A DNA stretch of 49,001 bases, taken from assembly GCF_943908415.1 (NCBI RefSeq), contig NZ_CALTSY010000013.1:1-49001 (forward strand), written 5' to 3'. The number at the start of each line of letters is the position of its first letter. Positions within the stretch are counted from its first letter, which is position 1. A program made the translations under genes and the position numbers. A model generated the notes under the pieces. It worked only from the letters and a program-made list of their open reading frames with translations, was not told where the DNA came from and did no database searches. Below, one piece after another: positions 9,781 to 18,853 of this stretch. The DNA comes from an uncultured Anaerococcus sp. (lineage in GTDB: Bacteria; Bacillota; Clostridia; Tissierellales; Peptoniphilaceae).

Positions 9781-10237
9781 AACTTATCTCATCTATATAC
9801 TTATCTCTAAATAAAACACCATTTAGATGGTCTATTTCATGAGATAGGATCACTGCTGGGAAACCATGAGCATCCCAGATTTTTTCTTCACCATTTTCAT
9901 CTAGGTATTTTACCTTAACATGTTCTGGTCTTTTTACAGTAGCGTTGAAATTGGGTATAGAAAGGCATCCTTCAATACCAACCTGTTCACCATCTGATTC
10001 TATGATTTCTGGATTGATTAGTTTTACCAAACCTGTTTCTTCATCACGAGGATCTACTACTATAATTCTTTTTAAAATTCCAACTTGAGGAGCAGCAAGG
10101 CCTACACCATCGGCAGAATACATTGTCTCTCCCATGTCATCTAATAATACTGTTATTCTATCTGTAATTTCAGGAACTTCCCTACATTTTTTTCTTAGTA
10201 TTGGGTCCCCTTCTATTCTTATATTTCTAATTGCCAT
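9761..10237 (-). CDS. def: peptide deformylase
   Basis: Removes the N-formyl group from nascent proteins. It has 158 residues and all three deformylase motifs: GVGLAAPQVG, EGCLSIP (metal-binding Cys) and HEIDHLNG (HExxH metal site and catalytic Glu). An SD sequence AGGAGG lies 7-8 bases upstream of the ATG. The 45-base gap to smc holds no terminator, so it is probably part of the same transcript. Confidence 0.97.
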   Translation of the reverse strand: MAIRNIRIEGDPILRKKCREVPEITDRITVLLDDMGETMYSADGVGLAAPQVGILKRIIVVDPRDEETGLVKLINPEIIESDGEQVGIEGCLSIPNFNATVKRPEHVKVKYLDENGEEKIWDAHGFPAVILSHEIDHLNGVLFRDKYIDEISYDVENA

Positions 10238-10281
10238 ACTTCCTCCTTGATAGCATTATTTTACTTTTAAAGGTCTAATTT

Positions 10282-13200
10282 TCAATCCTTACTAAAGTCT
10301 ATAGAGTAGATCTTACTTACCCCATCATCATCAATAGTTACCCCATGGATTTTTTCTGCTAATTGCATAGTAGTCTGCCTATGGGTTATCATTATGAACT
10401 GAGAATTTACTGATAAGGACTTAAGATACTCTATATATCTTTTAATATTTGTCTCATCTAGTGCTGCATCTATCTCATCTAATATAGCAAATGGTGCAGG
10501 ATTGGTCTCAAATATTGCAAATAATAGTGCAACTGCTGTAAGGGCCTTCTCCCCACCTGATAATAGACTAATTGATTTTAGAGATTTAGATGGAGGGCGG
10601 GCTATAATATCTACCCCAGCAAGCAGTACATTTTCGTTATCAAGCTTAAGTTTTGCCTCACCCCCTATAAATAAGGTCTTAAATATCCTAGCAAATCTCT
10701 CATTGATTAGTTCGAAGTTTTTCTTAAACTCGTCTTTCATATCAGATTCTAATGATACAATCATCTTTTCAATGTTGGACTTGGATTCCTTCAAATCCTT
10801 TAGCTGACTATCAATAAAATCAAACTCCTCTAGACTCTCTTTATATAATTTTTCTGAGTCAACTGTAAAGTAACCTATATTATTTATTGATTTTTGTAAA
10901 TTAATTAGGCTTTCTTTTTCAACATCCTTCTCGGGAGTATTTTTATACTTTTCTTCAAGGTCCTTTATCTCTATGCTTATAAAAGGTTTAACTTGATCAA
11001 GTAAATTGTCGTACTCCTTTTCTGCTGCTTCTAATTTGTAGCTAAGTTTGACCTTATCCATTTTTGAAGAGTTTATTATCTCATAAAGTGTATCAGAAGC
11101 TTCTATAAGTTTGCTGTTTTCCTTTTCTTTTTCTTCTAATTGTTTTCTTTTTGATTTTAAATTACTTGATAGATTTTCTATCTTTTTAGCCAACTCTTCA
11201 TTTTTCTTAGTTAATTGTTGACTATTTTTACTTACTTGATCCAGAGTAGTATCTGTTTCACTGAGTAGTTTTGCTTCTATCTTTTGGTTTTCGCTTAAGT
11301 TAGCAAGCTCTGCTCTTATAGCTGAAATGGAGTTAGTAATCATATTTAGATCACGACTATCCATTTCTAATTTGTTTTCAGCCTTGCTTAACTTAGAGCT
11401 AGCTTCTATCTTTTGATTTTCATTAGATCCTATCTTGCTAGTTAAATCGTCAATAATGTTTTTATATTTATCATGTTCCTTATTTAATTCTTCTATATCT
11501 ATATTAGAATCAAAAATAGGGTTATTGTCATTCTTTACTCTTATTTCTTCTTTTTGATTATTTAAACTTTCCAATCTATATGATAGTTTGGATAGATCAT
11601 TTTCATATTTTGTAAACTCATCTTTGTTTGTATTATAAGAAGCTTCTCCATTTTTCCTATCTTCTAAAAGTTCACTTTTATTAGCCTTTAATTGGGAATA
11701 AGATTCCAAAAGCTTTTTATTATCATCCTTAAGCTTAACTATTTTATTTTTGTTATCAGATAACTTTTTCTTTCTATTTAGGATATTAATATTGGATTTC
11801 TTATTTTTATTAGATCCTGCTACCATTGAACCCCATGAATTTATAACATCTAAATCTAGGGTAATTATCCTATAACCTCTTATTTTTTTAGATAGGCTTA
11901 TGGCATCATCGATATCCTTTACTACAACAGTCGAACCTAAAAAATGATAGATGATATTTTCCAAATCTTTATTGTAAGCTAAAAGCTCATATGCCATAGA
12001 GATGACTTCCTCTTCTTTTGGCTTATCTTTTTTGTAGGATTTTATAGAATCAATTGGTAAGAAAGTAATCCTTCCAATATTATTATGATTTACAAAATTT
12101 ATTAGTTCACGGGTTTCATCTTTACTAGATGTAACTATATTTTGAACAGCAGCACCCATGAGATTATCTATGATATCTTCATAGCCTTCTCTTACATTTA
12201 TTAGGTTAGCTAAAGTATCTAAGTATAGTTTTTTTAGCTTGCTATCCTTAGTCTTATTTAAAAAATTTTGGATAGAGTAATTATAACCTTCGTTTCTTTC
12301 TATAAGGTTTTTGTTAAACTTATACTCATTGACGGCAGACTTAAGGTCTATGTTGTTCTGATTGAGATTTTTTTCACTAGTATTGATGTTTTCTTCAAGA
12401 CTTGTAAGGCTCTCATCTAAATTATTCAAGCTAGCTAAATCTTTTTCAATACTAGAATTAAGAAATGATTTTTTCTCTTCTAAAGCTTTAATTTCTAGAT
12501 TTATTTCACTAATTTGCTTATCTATATGTTCTAGTTTCTTAAGATTTTCTTGGTATTCTTCATCTCTTTTTTGCTTCAAAAACTCATTGGTCTTTAGATT
12601 TACCTTATAGTCATTAATTTCTGCGCTTATTTCATCGTATTTATTGCTTACTACTTTTAATTCTTTGTTAAGACTGACATTTTTGGCTTTTAATTCTTCT
12701 ATAGCTAAATTTAACTTCTTTATAGATTCTTTATTTGATTCTATTTCTTTATTTTTATTTGCTAGCTTATGCTCTTCTCCTTTAAGTTTTTCATTTAAAC
12801 TTTCAAGTTTTTGCTTATCTAAACTAAGGTTTTCTTTTATACGCTTATAGTCTTTTTGGTTGTATGATAACTTTTGTTCATTAAGCCCTATCTGGTTCTT
12901 ATTAGCTTCTATAGATTTTTCATATCTTGTAAGATTTCTCTCATCCTCTTCTATAATAGCTTTTAAGGACTCATGCTCTTTGGTAAATGGTTCAAGTTTT
13001 TCTTTTATATTATTTACTTTGTCTTCTGAGTTCTTTAGGGATTCATTGATTTTTTCAATCTCATCTTCTAAATCTTTTTTTGCCTTTAGTAAGCTTTGCG
13101 ATCTGCTATTTAAATAGTGATAGGACTTTTCGTTTAATTCTTCTGATAAATCTTGCCATTTTTTAAGATTTTTAGCTTCTACAGAAAGCTTTTCTAAATC

Positions 13201-13800
13201 TTTGGACTTATATTCCCATTCTTTTTCTATGATTTCTAAATCTTCTGTAACTTTTTTTAGTTTTTTACTAGACTCATCTCTCCTGTATTTGTGCTTTGAG
13301 ATACCGCTTGCTTCTTCAAAAATAGCCCTACGTTCTAGGTTGGATGAATTTATAATCTCATCAATCCTACCTTGACCTATGATTGAATAGCCTTCCTTGC
13401 CTATACCTGTGTCTAGAAAAAGTTCTCTTACATCTTTAAGCCTAGTTTTTTTACCATTAATCTTATATTCATTTTCTCCATCCCTATATATACGTCTTGT
13501 TATGACTACTTTATCATAGGCTATATCCAGGGTATTATCTTCATTTGAGAAATTAAGATTAACTTCAGCTAAGTTTAAGGAGTTTTTATTCCCTGCTCCT
13601 TGAAATATAACATCATTCATCTTGGATCCACGTAGAGATTTAACAGATTGTTCTCCTAGTACCCATCTTATGGCATCTGAGATATTGCTCTTGCCGGATC
13701 CATTTGGTCCTACTATGGCTGTAATTTGTTCATCAAAGGGTATTGTTGTTTTGTTAGCAAAGGACTTAAATCCTTTTAACTCTATGCTCTCGAGTCTAAT
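10282..13800 (-). CDS. smc: chromosome segregation ATPase SMC, with a likely AUU start
   Basis: Condensin subunit that organises and segregates the chromosome with ScpA/ScpB. From codon 13800-13798 (ATT) the product has 1172 residues, close to the family norm (about 1,180). The N-terminal half-ATPase has Walker A GPNGSGKS at 31-38. Two long coiled coils flank a hinge near residues 500-650. The C-terminal signature LLSGGEKALTA and Walker B AILDEIDAALD follow. The first canonical start, ATG at 13620, would delete Walker A. In this frame a TGA lies at 13809-13807, and no ATG, GTG or TTG occurs between it and Walker A; only TTT, AAT and ATT precede AGA CTC GAG. A good SD stands before the ATT. 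The gene overlaps the upstream radical SAM gene by 19 bases. Confidence 0.9.
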   Translation of the reverse strand: MRLESIELKGFKSFANKTTIPFDEQITAIVGPNGSGKSNISDAIRWVLGEQSVKSLRGSKMNDVIFQGAGNKNSLNLAEVNLNFSNEDNTLDIAYDKVVITRRIYRDGENEYKINGKKTRLKDVRELFLDTGIGKEGYSIIGQGRIDEIINSSNLERRAIFEEASGISKHKYRRDESSKKLKKVTEDLEIIEKEWEYKSKDLEKLSVEAKNLKKWQDLSEELNEKSYHYLNSRSQSLLKAKKDLEDEIEKINESLKNSEDKVNNIKEKLEPFTKEHESLKAIIEEDERNLTRYEKSIEANKNQIGLNEQKLSYNQKDYKRIKENLSLDKQKLESLNEKLKGEEHKLANKNKEIESNKESIKKLNLAIEELKAKNVSLNKELKVVSNKYDEISAEINDYKVNLKTNEFLKQKRDEEYQENLKKLEHIDKQISEINLEIKALEEKKSFLNSSIEKDLASLNNLDESLTSLEENINTSEKNLNQNNIDLKSAVNEYKFNKNLIERNEGYNYSIQNFLNKTKDSKLKKLYLDTLANLINVREGYEDIIDNLMGAAVQNIVTSSKDETRELINFVNHNNIGRITFLPIDSIKSYKKDKPKEEEVISMAYELLAYNKDLENIIYHFLGSTVVVKDIDDAISLSKKIRGYRIITLDLDVINSWGSMVAGSNKNKKSNINILNRKKKLSDNKNKIVKLKDDNKKLLESYSQLKANKSELLEDRKNGEASYNTNKDEFTKYENDLSKLSYRLESLNNQKEEIRVKNDNNPIFDSNIDIEELNKEHDKYKNIIDDLTSKIGSNENQKIEASSKLSKAENKLEMDSRDLNMITNSISAIRAELANLSENQKIEAKLLSETDTTLDQVSKNSQQLTKKNEELAKKIENLSSNLKSKRKQLEEKEKENSKLIEASDTLYEIINSSKMDKVKLSYKLEAAEKEYDNLLDQVKPFISIEIKDLEEKYKNTPEKDVEKESLINLQKSINNIGYFTVDSEKLYKESLEEFDFIDSQLKDLKESKSNIEKMIVSLESDMKDEFKKNFELINERFARIFKTLFIGGEAKLKLDNENVLLAGVDIIARPPSKSLKSISLLSGGEKALTAVALLFAIFETNPAPFAILDEIDAALDETNIKRYIEYLKSLSVNSQFIMITHRQTTMQLAEKIHGVTIDDDGVSKIYSIDFSKD

Positions 13801-14873
13801 ATTAAATCACCACCATATTTTTTGCTTATATAATTATCTATAAATTTATCTAAGTCAAAGTCTAATTTCTTATCTTCATATACTATAAATTCTTCTTTGC
13901 TTGATTTAAATTTTAGATTGATCTTGTACTTATCTTTAAAATACTTTTTGTTAGCTTTGTTATTTCCAGCTATTAAGGAAATATTTCTATCTTTTGTATA
14001 TATAGTTATTTCATTTTTAAATTTATTTTCTTCTATAAGCTCTTCTAAGTATTTTTTATATATTTCTGTTTCTACAAGTTGCCTCATAGCCGGATGAAAG
14101 GGCCCTGCTATGACATCAGCGCCCTCATTTATATTTTCCGTAGGCTGTAAACCTATCCTAATTATATTAATTCCAGCATAGCTATAAAGCATGGCTGCTT
14201 CGCTTGAAACTTTTATAGCCTCATCTATACTTAGGGGATTATATATGCCTTCCTTATAAAGTAGGGCTAACTTGGTGTCTTTTATAACTAGGGTTGGGTA
14301 TATCCTAACCATATCTGGTCCTATTGCTATAGATTTAAGTACAGTATCTATGCTCTTTTGATAGCTATCATTAAAAAGTCCAGGCATTATCTGATGGCCC
14401 AGGATAAATCCATATTCTTTTATGAGATAAGATGCCCTATAGCTCTCATCGACACTATGTCCACGTTCATTGGAATCTAGGACATCTTGGCTAAGGGATT
14501 GGATACCAAGCTCTATTATATCAACCTTATATTCTTTCAAAATATCAAGAATAGAATTATTTATATAATCAGGTCTAGTGGATAATCTGATTCTATCAAT
14601 AATTCCCTTCTCCTTATATTCTCTTGCAATTTCTAAGTAACCTATCATTACATCTTGGTCAAGACCTGTAAATGATCCACCAAAAAATGCAATTTCTTTA
14701 AGATTATCATTTTTAGGAAAATAACTTAGATTTTTTTCAATCTCTCCTACAACTTTGCTAGGATCCATCTTATCCTTATAATTTGTAATCTTTACTTGAT
14801 TGCAAAAAGCACAATCATGAGGGCAACCCAAAAATGGTATAAATATAGGGATTATATACTCTTTTTTTCTCAT
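13782..14873 (-). CDS. radical SAM protein, Elp3/YhcC-like
   Basis: Radical SAM enzyme of 363 residues with the cluster motif CPHDCAFCNQ (CX3CX2C) near residue 17 and GGSFTGLD downstream. It resembles the radical SAM half of Elp3 and lacks the acetyltransferase half, so the tRNA-modification chemistry is inferred only. Clostridia commonly have such a gene between rnc and smc, as here. It overlaps rnc by 4 bases. The last codons contain the SD and start of smc. Confidence 0.85.
   Translation of the reverse strand: MRKKEYIIPIFIPFLGCPHDCAFCNQVKITNYKDKMDPSKVVGEIEKNLSYFPKNDNLKEIAFFGGSFTGLDQDVMIGYLEIAREYKEKGIIDRIRLSTRPDYINNSILDILKEYKVDIIELGIQSLSQDVLDSNERGHSVDESYRASYLIKEYGFILGHQIMPGLFNDSYQKSIDTVLKSIAIGPDMVRIYPTLVIKDTKLALLYKEGIYNPLSIDEAIKVSSEAAMLYSYAGINIIRIGLQPTENINEGADVIAGPFHPAMRQLVETEIYKKYLEELIEENKFKNEITIYTKDRNISLIAGNNKANKKYFKDKYKINLKFKSSKEEFIVYEDKKLDFDLDKFIDNYISKKYGGDLILDSRA
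13806..13814 (-). promoter_or_regulatory. ribosome binding site deciding the smc start
   Basis: Minus-strand GGTGGTGAT is one base from the ideal SD GGAGGTGAT and lies 5 bases before the ATT codon at 13800 (9 from its GGTGG core). It supports initiation at ATT rather than at the distant ATG. The SD lies inside the last codons of the upstream radical SAM gene. Confidence 0.65.
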
Positions 14874-15580
14874 TTCTTTATTCTTTCATAGGCATTTTTA
14901 GCAGCATCTTGTTCGGCTTTTTTCTTATTTTTACCAGTTCCAGTAGCTAGTACTCTATTACCTGCTCTTACAGACATTGTAAATACCTTATCATGTTCTG
15001 GTCCTACTTGATTTTCTAAATTATATACTAAAATCTTCTTGCCATGCACGTTGTAATATTCTTGAAGTCTTGTCTTATAATCATTAAATATGGAATCATC
15101 TTCTATTATTTCTAAAGCTTCATCTTTATAATTACTAGTTAAAAATTTAAATAAGAAGTCATAACTTGCATCTAAATAAATTGCTGCACAAACTGCTTCA
15201 AAAGTATCTGCTTTTACATGCTTTTTAAGCTGACCACCATGTTTTTTTTCACCTTGGCCAAAGTTTAAATAACTTGTTAAATCAAACTTTTCACTAGCCT
15301 TAGCAAAGGAATCTGTACACACTAGCCTAGATCTGGTTTTGGTTAGCCATCCTTCTGGCTTTCTTTGGTAGTTTTTAAATAAGACTTCACTTACCACCAT
15401 ATCTAGAATACTATCTCCTAAAAATTCTAAACGTTCATTGCTCTTAGCATCAGACTTTGCTTCATTAGTATAGGATGAATGAGTAAAGGCTACATCTATC
15501 AATTTTTTATCATTGAAAGTGTAGCCAATCTTATCCTCAAAGTCTTTTAATTGTAATAGTCTCTTTGATGATAAAGTCAT
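14870..15580 (-). CDS. rnc: ribonuclease III
   Basis: Double-strand-specific endonuclease for rRNA and mRNA processing. It has 236 residues. The catalytic domain signature ERLEFLGDSILD holds acidic metal ligands, and a second Asp/Glu pair is near KADTFEAVCAAI. A C-terminal double-stranded RNA-binding domain (about 160-236) ends with KKKAEQDAAKNAYE. Its start overlaps the acpP stop by one base. Confidence 0.97.
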   Translation of the reverse strand: MTLSSKRLLQLKDFEDKIGYTFNDKKLIDVAFTHSSYTNEAKSDAKSNERLEFLGDSILDMVVSEVLFKNYQRKPEGWLTKTRSRLVCTDSFAKASEKFDLTSYLNFGQGEKKHGGQLKKHVKADTFEAVCAAIYLDASYDFLFKFLTSNYKDEALEIIEDDSIFNDYKTRLQEYYNVHGKKILVYNLENQVGPEHDKVFTMSVRAGNRVLATGTGKNKKKAEQDAAKNAYERIKK

Positions 15581-15804
15581 TAATTTTTACTTTCTATTAA
15601 CTCAGCTATATCACCAAGAGTTTCAATTTCATCAAGTTCATCTTCTTCAAATTCGATGTCATATTTGTCTTCGACTATCATGATAAAATCAAGCATATCA
15701 ATTGAATCTATGTCTAAATCTGATAATTGTGTGTTTAAGTCCATGTCAGTAAAGTTTATTTCAAAATTATCATTGGCAAGTTGCATTAATTCATCTCTAA
15801 TCAT
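15580..15804 (-). CDS. acpP: acyl carrier protein
   Basis: Carries growing acyl chains in fatty acid synthesis. It is an acidic four-helix protein of 74 residues. The phosphopantetheine-attachment Ser is in DLDIDSIDML (the usual DSL motif reads DSI here). It overlaps plsX by 8 bases, matching the phospholipid/fatty acid gene order plsX-acpP. Confidence 0.96.
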   Translation of the reverse strand: MIRDELMQLANDNFEINFTDMDLNTQLSDLDIDSIDMLDFIMIVEDKYDIEFEEDELDEIETLGDIAELIESKN

Positions 15805-16777
15805 TGAGTTCTCCTTCTATTTTTTCAATAGTGTTTGTTTCTATATAATCCATAAGGCCTAATATAGCATTGGAAAAGGCTAATTCGTTAGTATTTCCAT
15901 GGGCCTTATACACATAAGACTTTACCCCAAGTAGTGGTGCTCCTCCAACTTTATCTGTGCTAAAATTTGATGCTGTAGCTTTCAAATCTTTCTTTAAAAG
16001 CCCACCAGCTATTTTATTTTTAGGAGATTTATAAATAGTTGATTTTAGCTCTTTAGCCATAAGTTTTAGGATACCCTCGGCAGTTTTGATAGCTATATTA
16101 CCATCAAATCCATCTGCTATAAGAACATCCACTTTTCCGGCAAATAAATCACGAGCCTCAACATTACCTACAAAGTTTAAATTACTGTTTTTAAGTAAAC
16201 TGTAAGTTTCTTTTGTAAGCTTATTACCCTTATGCTCTTCTACTCCTACATTTAAAAGACCGATAGTTGGTCTACTAACTCCCATTACATTTTCTAGAAA
16301 AACTGATCCCATCAATGCAAATTCGTAAAGAAATTCTGGCTTACAGTCCATGTTTGCTCCAGAATCCATTAATAGAGTGATACCGCCAGTAACAGATGGT
16401 ACAGCTACTGCAAGGCAGGCTCTTTTTATCCCCTTTATCCTACCTCCTACAAAAAGTCCTCCAGATAGTAAGGCTCCAGTGGAACCAGCTGAAATAATCC
16501 CATCATATCCTTCTTCTTTAGCTTTTTCATAGGCAAGTACAATAGAAGAGTCTTTTTTCTTACGTATTGCCCTTACTGGATCCTCATCATTTGATATAAA
16601 GCTATCTGTAGGAATTATCTCATAATCATGGATTCTATCGTGGATTATAAGTTTTATTTCTCTCTCATTCCCAATAAATACAGGTGTGAATTCCCTTTGC
16701 TCTTTAGCAAGTATTGCACCTTCTATAGTTACCTTACTACCTGCATCAGCTCCATAAGTATCAATTAGTATTTTCAT
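15797..16777 (-). CDS. plsX: phosphate acyltransferase PlsX
   Basis: Makes acyl-phosphate from acyl-ACP for phosphatidic acid synthesis. It has 326 residues, begins ILIDTYGADAG (usually DxxGGD) and has the glycine-rich SAGSTGALLSGG and FDGNIAIKTAEG segments. It lies between rpmF and acpP, the common Firmicute order. A terminator between rpmF and plsX probably lowers its expression relative to rpmF. Confidence 0.96.
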   Translation of the reverse strand: MKILIDTYGADAGSKVTIEGAILAKEQREFTPVFIGNEREIKLIIHDRIHDYEIIPTDSFISNDEDPVRAIRKKKDSSIVLAYEKAKEEGYDGIISAGSTGALLSGGLFVGGRIKGIKRACLAVAVPSVTGGITLLMDSGANMDCKPEFLYEFALMGSVFLENVMGVSRPTIGLLNVGVEEHKGNKLTKETYSLLKNSNLNFVGNVEARDLFAGKVDVLIADGFDGNIAIKTAEGILKLMAKELKSTIYKSPKNKIAGGLLKKDLKATASNFSTDKVGGAPLLGVKSYVYKAHGNTNELAFSNAILGLMDYIETNTIEKIEGELND

Positions 16778-16817
16778 ATTTCCTCTTTTTAGATAATAAA
16801 CCCTCTTTTTGGGTACT

Positions 16818-16842
16818 AAAAAAGATAGTGTAAAACACTATC
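16818..16842 (-). terminator. terminator/attenuator between rpmF and plsX
   Basis: On the minus strand GATAGTGT-TTT-ACACTATC forms an 8-bp stem followed by TTTTTT, starting 2 bases after the rpmF stop. Because plsX follows 40 bases on with no clear promoter, this hairpin probably gives partial termination: much rpmF message, less lipid-gene message. Confidence 0.8.
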
Positions 16843-16844
16843 TT

Positions 16845-17024
16845 TTATTCTGCATCAATTATTGCTTGGCCTTTATATTCCCCACAGTTTGGGCAAACTC
16901 TGTGTGGAAGTTTTGGCTCGTGGCAATTTGGACACTCAACATAGTTTGATCTATTCAAAGTATAAGCTGAGGCTCTTCTTTTATTTTTTCTAGTTTTTGA
17001 TGTTCTTCTTTTTGGTACTGCCAT
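16845..17024 (-). CDS. rpmF: 50S ribosomal protein L32
   Basis: Small ribosomal protein of 59 residues beginning MAVPKRRTSKTRKNKRRA, with a four-Cys zinc ribbon (CPNCHEP and CPNCGEY). An open frame extends 10 codons further to 17054, but the AGAGGAGGTG ribosome site at about 17029-17038 lies just before the ATG at 17024, and family members start at MAVPKR. In Clostridia rpmF usually follows a DUF177 (yceD) gene, which is absent here. Confidence 0.97.
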   Translation of the reverse strand: MAVPKRRTSKTRKNKRRASAYTLNRSNYVECPNCHEPKLPHRVCPNCGEYKGQAIIDAE

Positions 17025-17062
17025 CGTTACACCTCCTCTTATCAGTTTTAGCAATCCTTTAT

Positions 17063-17091
17063 ATTATATATTGAGAATCCCTGAATGTCAA
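17063..17091 (-). promoter_or_regulatory. consensus sigma-A promoter of rpmF
   Basis: Perfect TTGACA (17086-17091) and perfect TATAAT (17063-17068) on the minus strand are separated by exactly 17 bases. It lies in the 44 bases between ackA and L32 and is the best promoter in the window. It should drive rpmF strongly and, past the attenuator, the long operon to rpe. Confidence 0.9.
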
Positions 17092-17098
17092 GAGTTAA

Positions 17099-18289
17099 TT
17101 ATTTTACTAAATTTTGTGTATCCCTTGCAATCATAAGCTCTTCATTAGTAGCTACAACCATAACTTTTACCTTAGAATCTTCTGTAGAAATTACATGTTC
17201 ATCGCCACGTACATCGTTAGCTTTATCATCAAGTTCGATACCGAATTGTTCAAATCCAGTCATTATTTCTTTACGTAGGGCAATTGAGTTTTCTCCGATA
17301 CCACCTGTAAATACTATAGCATCAACTTTTCCAATTTCAGCCATATATCCTGCTATATATCTTTTTACTCTTGTTGTGAACATATCTAGAGCATATTGTG
17401 CTCTTTCGTTGCCTTCATTTGCAGCTTCTTCTAAATCTCTAAAGTCACTGCTTATTCCAGAAACACCAAGTACTCCTGATTTTTTGTTTAAGATAGTATC
17501 CATATCTTTAGCAGATACGCCATCTTTTTCTTCTATATATGTTACTACAGCTGGATCTAGGTCACCTGATCTTGTTCCCATAACAAGGCCTTCAAGTGGT
17601 GTAAGTCCCATTGTTGTATCAAATGATTTACCCTCTTTAACAGCTGTAATTGATGAACCGTTACCTAAGTGAGCTGAAATGATGTTTGTATCATTAACAT
17701 CTTTATTTAGAAGCTCTGCTACTCTATTAGTTATATAATTGTGGCTTGTTCCGTGGAAACCGTATTTTCTGATACCATCTTCTTCGTAATACTTATAATC
17801 AATACCGTATAGATATGTTTTTTCTGGCATTGTTTGATGGAAAGCTGTATCAAATACCGCTACATTTGGTACATTTGGTAATAATTCTTCACAAGCTTTA
17901 AGCCCCATCATATTTGCTGGGTTATGAAGTGGAGCAAATTTTGCTGCATCATTGATAGCTTCTTTGACTTCATCATTAATTAGAGCTGATTTAGTCATTT
18001 TTTCGCCACCATGTACAAATCTATGACCTACAGCATCTATTTCCTCAAGGCTATCTATAACACCGTTTTCACTATCAACTAAAGCATCGAATACATGTCC
18101 TACTGCCTTAGTATGATCTTCCATTGCTTCCTCAATAACGAATTCATCTCCATTATTTTTTTGAACTAAGCGGCTGCCTTCTATACCTATTCTTTCAACA
18201 AGGCCCTTTACCATTACCTCTTCATTTTCCATGTTAAATAATTGGTATTTTAGGGACGAACTTCCGCAATTGATAACTAAAATTTTCAT
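17099..18289 (-). CDS. ackA: acetate kinase
   Basis: Makes ATP and acetate from acetyl phosphate and ADP, the energy-yielding last step of acetate fermentation. It has 396 residues, the family norm, with N-terminal VINCGSSSLKYQLF and the nucleotide/acetyl-binding segments HRFVHGG, VFDTAFHQTMP, GFHGTSH, SAHLGNGSSI and FTGGIGENS. No pta gene is adjacent. Start has GGAG upstream; a possible TATAAT is at 18324-18329. The pseudopilus cluster lies directly upstream. Confidence 0.98.
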   Translation of the reverse strand: MKILVINCGSSSLKYQLFNMENEEVMVKGLVERIGIEGSRLVQKNNGDEFVIEEAMEDHTKAVGHVFDALVDSENGVIDSLEEIDAVGHRFVHGGEKMTKSALINDEVKEAINDAAKFAPLHNPANMMGLKACEELLPNVPNVAVFDTAFHQTMPEKTYLYGIDYKYYEEDGIRKYGFHGTSHNYITNRVAELLNKDVNDTNIISAHLGNGSSITAVKEGKSFDTTMGLTPLEGLVMGTRSGDLDPAVVTYIEEKDGVSAKDMDTILNKKSGVLGVSGISSDFRDLEEAANEGNERAQYALDMFTTRVKRYIAGYMAEIGKVDAIVFTGGIGENSIALRKEIMTGFEQFGIELDDKANDVRGDEHVISTEDSKVKVMVVATNEELMIARDTQNLVK

Positions 18290-18352
18290 TTAATCTCCTT
18301 TTAATTTCTTTTATTCACTAATTATTATACCTATACCTAGTTAATAAAAAAG

Positions 18353-18853
18353 TTAATAGGTATGTTTTATAATAATTTTGATTTTTTTGCCATTATTTTT
18401 CAAATTTTCTTCATCATCTATAATTTTAAACCAAATATCTGAATTAGCCTTAGAATTGCCGACTTTTATATTTATATCTGCTAACGATATCCTGTATACG
18501 TCTTGTAGTTTCACTTCATCTTCTCTATATACATGACTTACTTTAATATTGTAGGCTACACCCTTATAGACTACTGATTGATTTGTATTTAGATTGTAAG
18601 AATCAGTCTTTGTCAGCCCCTTAATTTTCCTTTGCTTTTGTGAATCTTTTAAGATAATTTCTTCTAATTGATCATAGTTTTCAGTCAAATATTTATTTAT
18701 TATAGATTCAGAAAGATATTGGGCTTGCTTTTTATTATAAAGGTCCTTGCTGTACTCACTAGTATTGATATTTTGCTTGTAAACAAAGCTAATAGTTAGA
18801 GATAAAACTAAGAGAACAAATAAAGTTACAATTGAAATAAATCCTTTTTTCAT
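18353..18853 (-). CDS. minor pseudopilin-like membrane protein (GspK/PilX-like position)
   Basis: A 166-residue protein with N-terminus MKKGFISIVTLFVLLVLSL: a short basic leader, Gly-Phe and a long hydrophobic helix as in prepilins. It lacks the usual Glu at position 5 of the mature helix, as GspK-type tip pseudopilins do. The rest is unrecognised and lysine-rich. It is the last gene of the pilin cluster and overlaps the preceding pilin by 4 bases (ATGA). Processing by the cluster's peptidase is plausible but not shown. Confidence 0.7.
   Translation of the reverse strand: MKKGFISIVTLFVLLVLSLTISFVYKQNINTSEYSKDLYNKKQAQYLSESIINKYLTENYDQLEEIILKDSQKQRKIKGLTKTDSYNLNTNQSVVYKGVAYNIKVSHVYREDEVKLQDVYRISLADINIKVGNSKANSDIWFKIIDDEENLKNNGKKIKIIIKHTY

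Noticed and set aside
10282..13620. smc starting at ATG 13620
   Set aside because: It would remove Walker A and 60 conserved codons that are open and intact upstream; no working SMC lacks them.
13782..13802. programmed frameshift fusing the radical SAM protein to SMC
   Set aside because: No slippery heptamer is visible at the overlap, and a separate SD precedes the ATT codon.
16845..17054. L32 starting at 17054
   Set aside because: The ribosome binding site lies inside this extension and L32 proteins start at MAVPKR.
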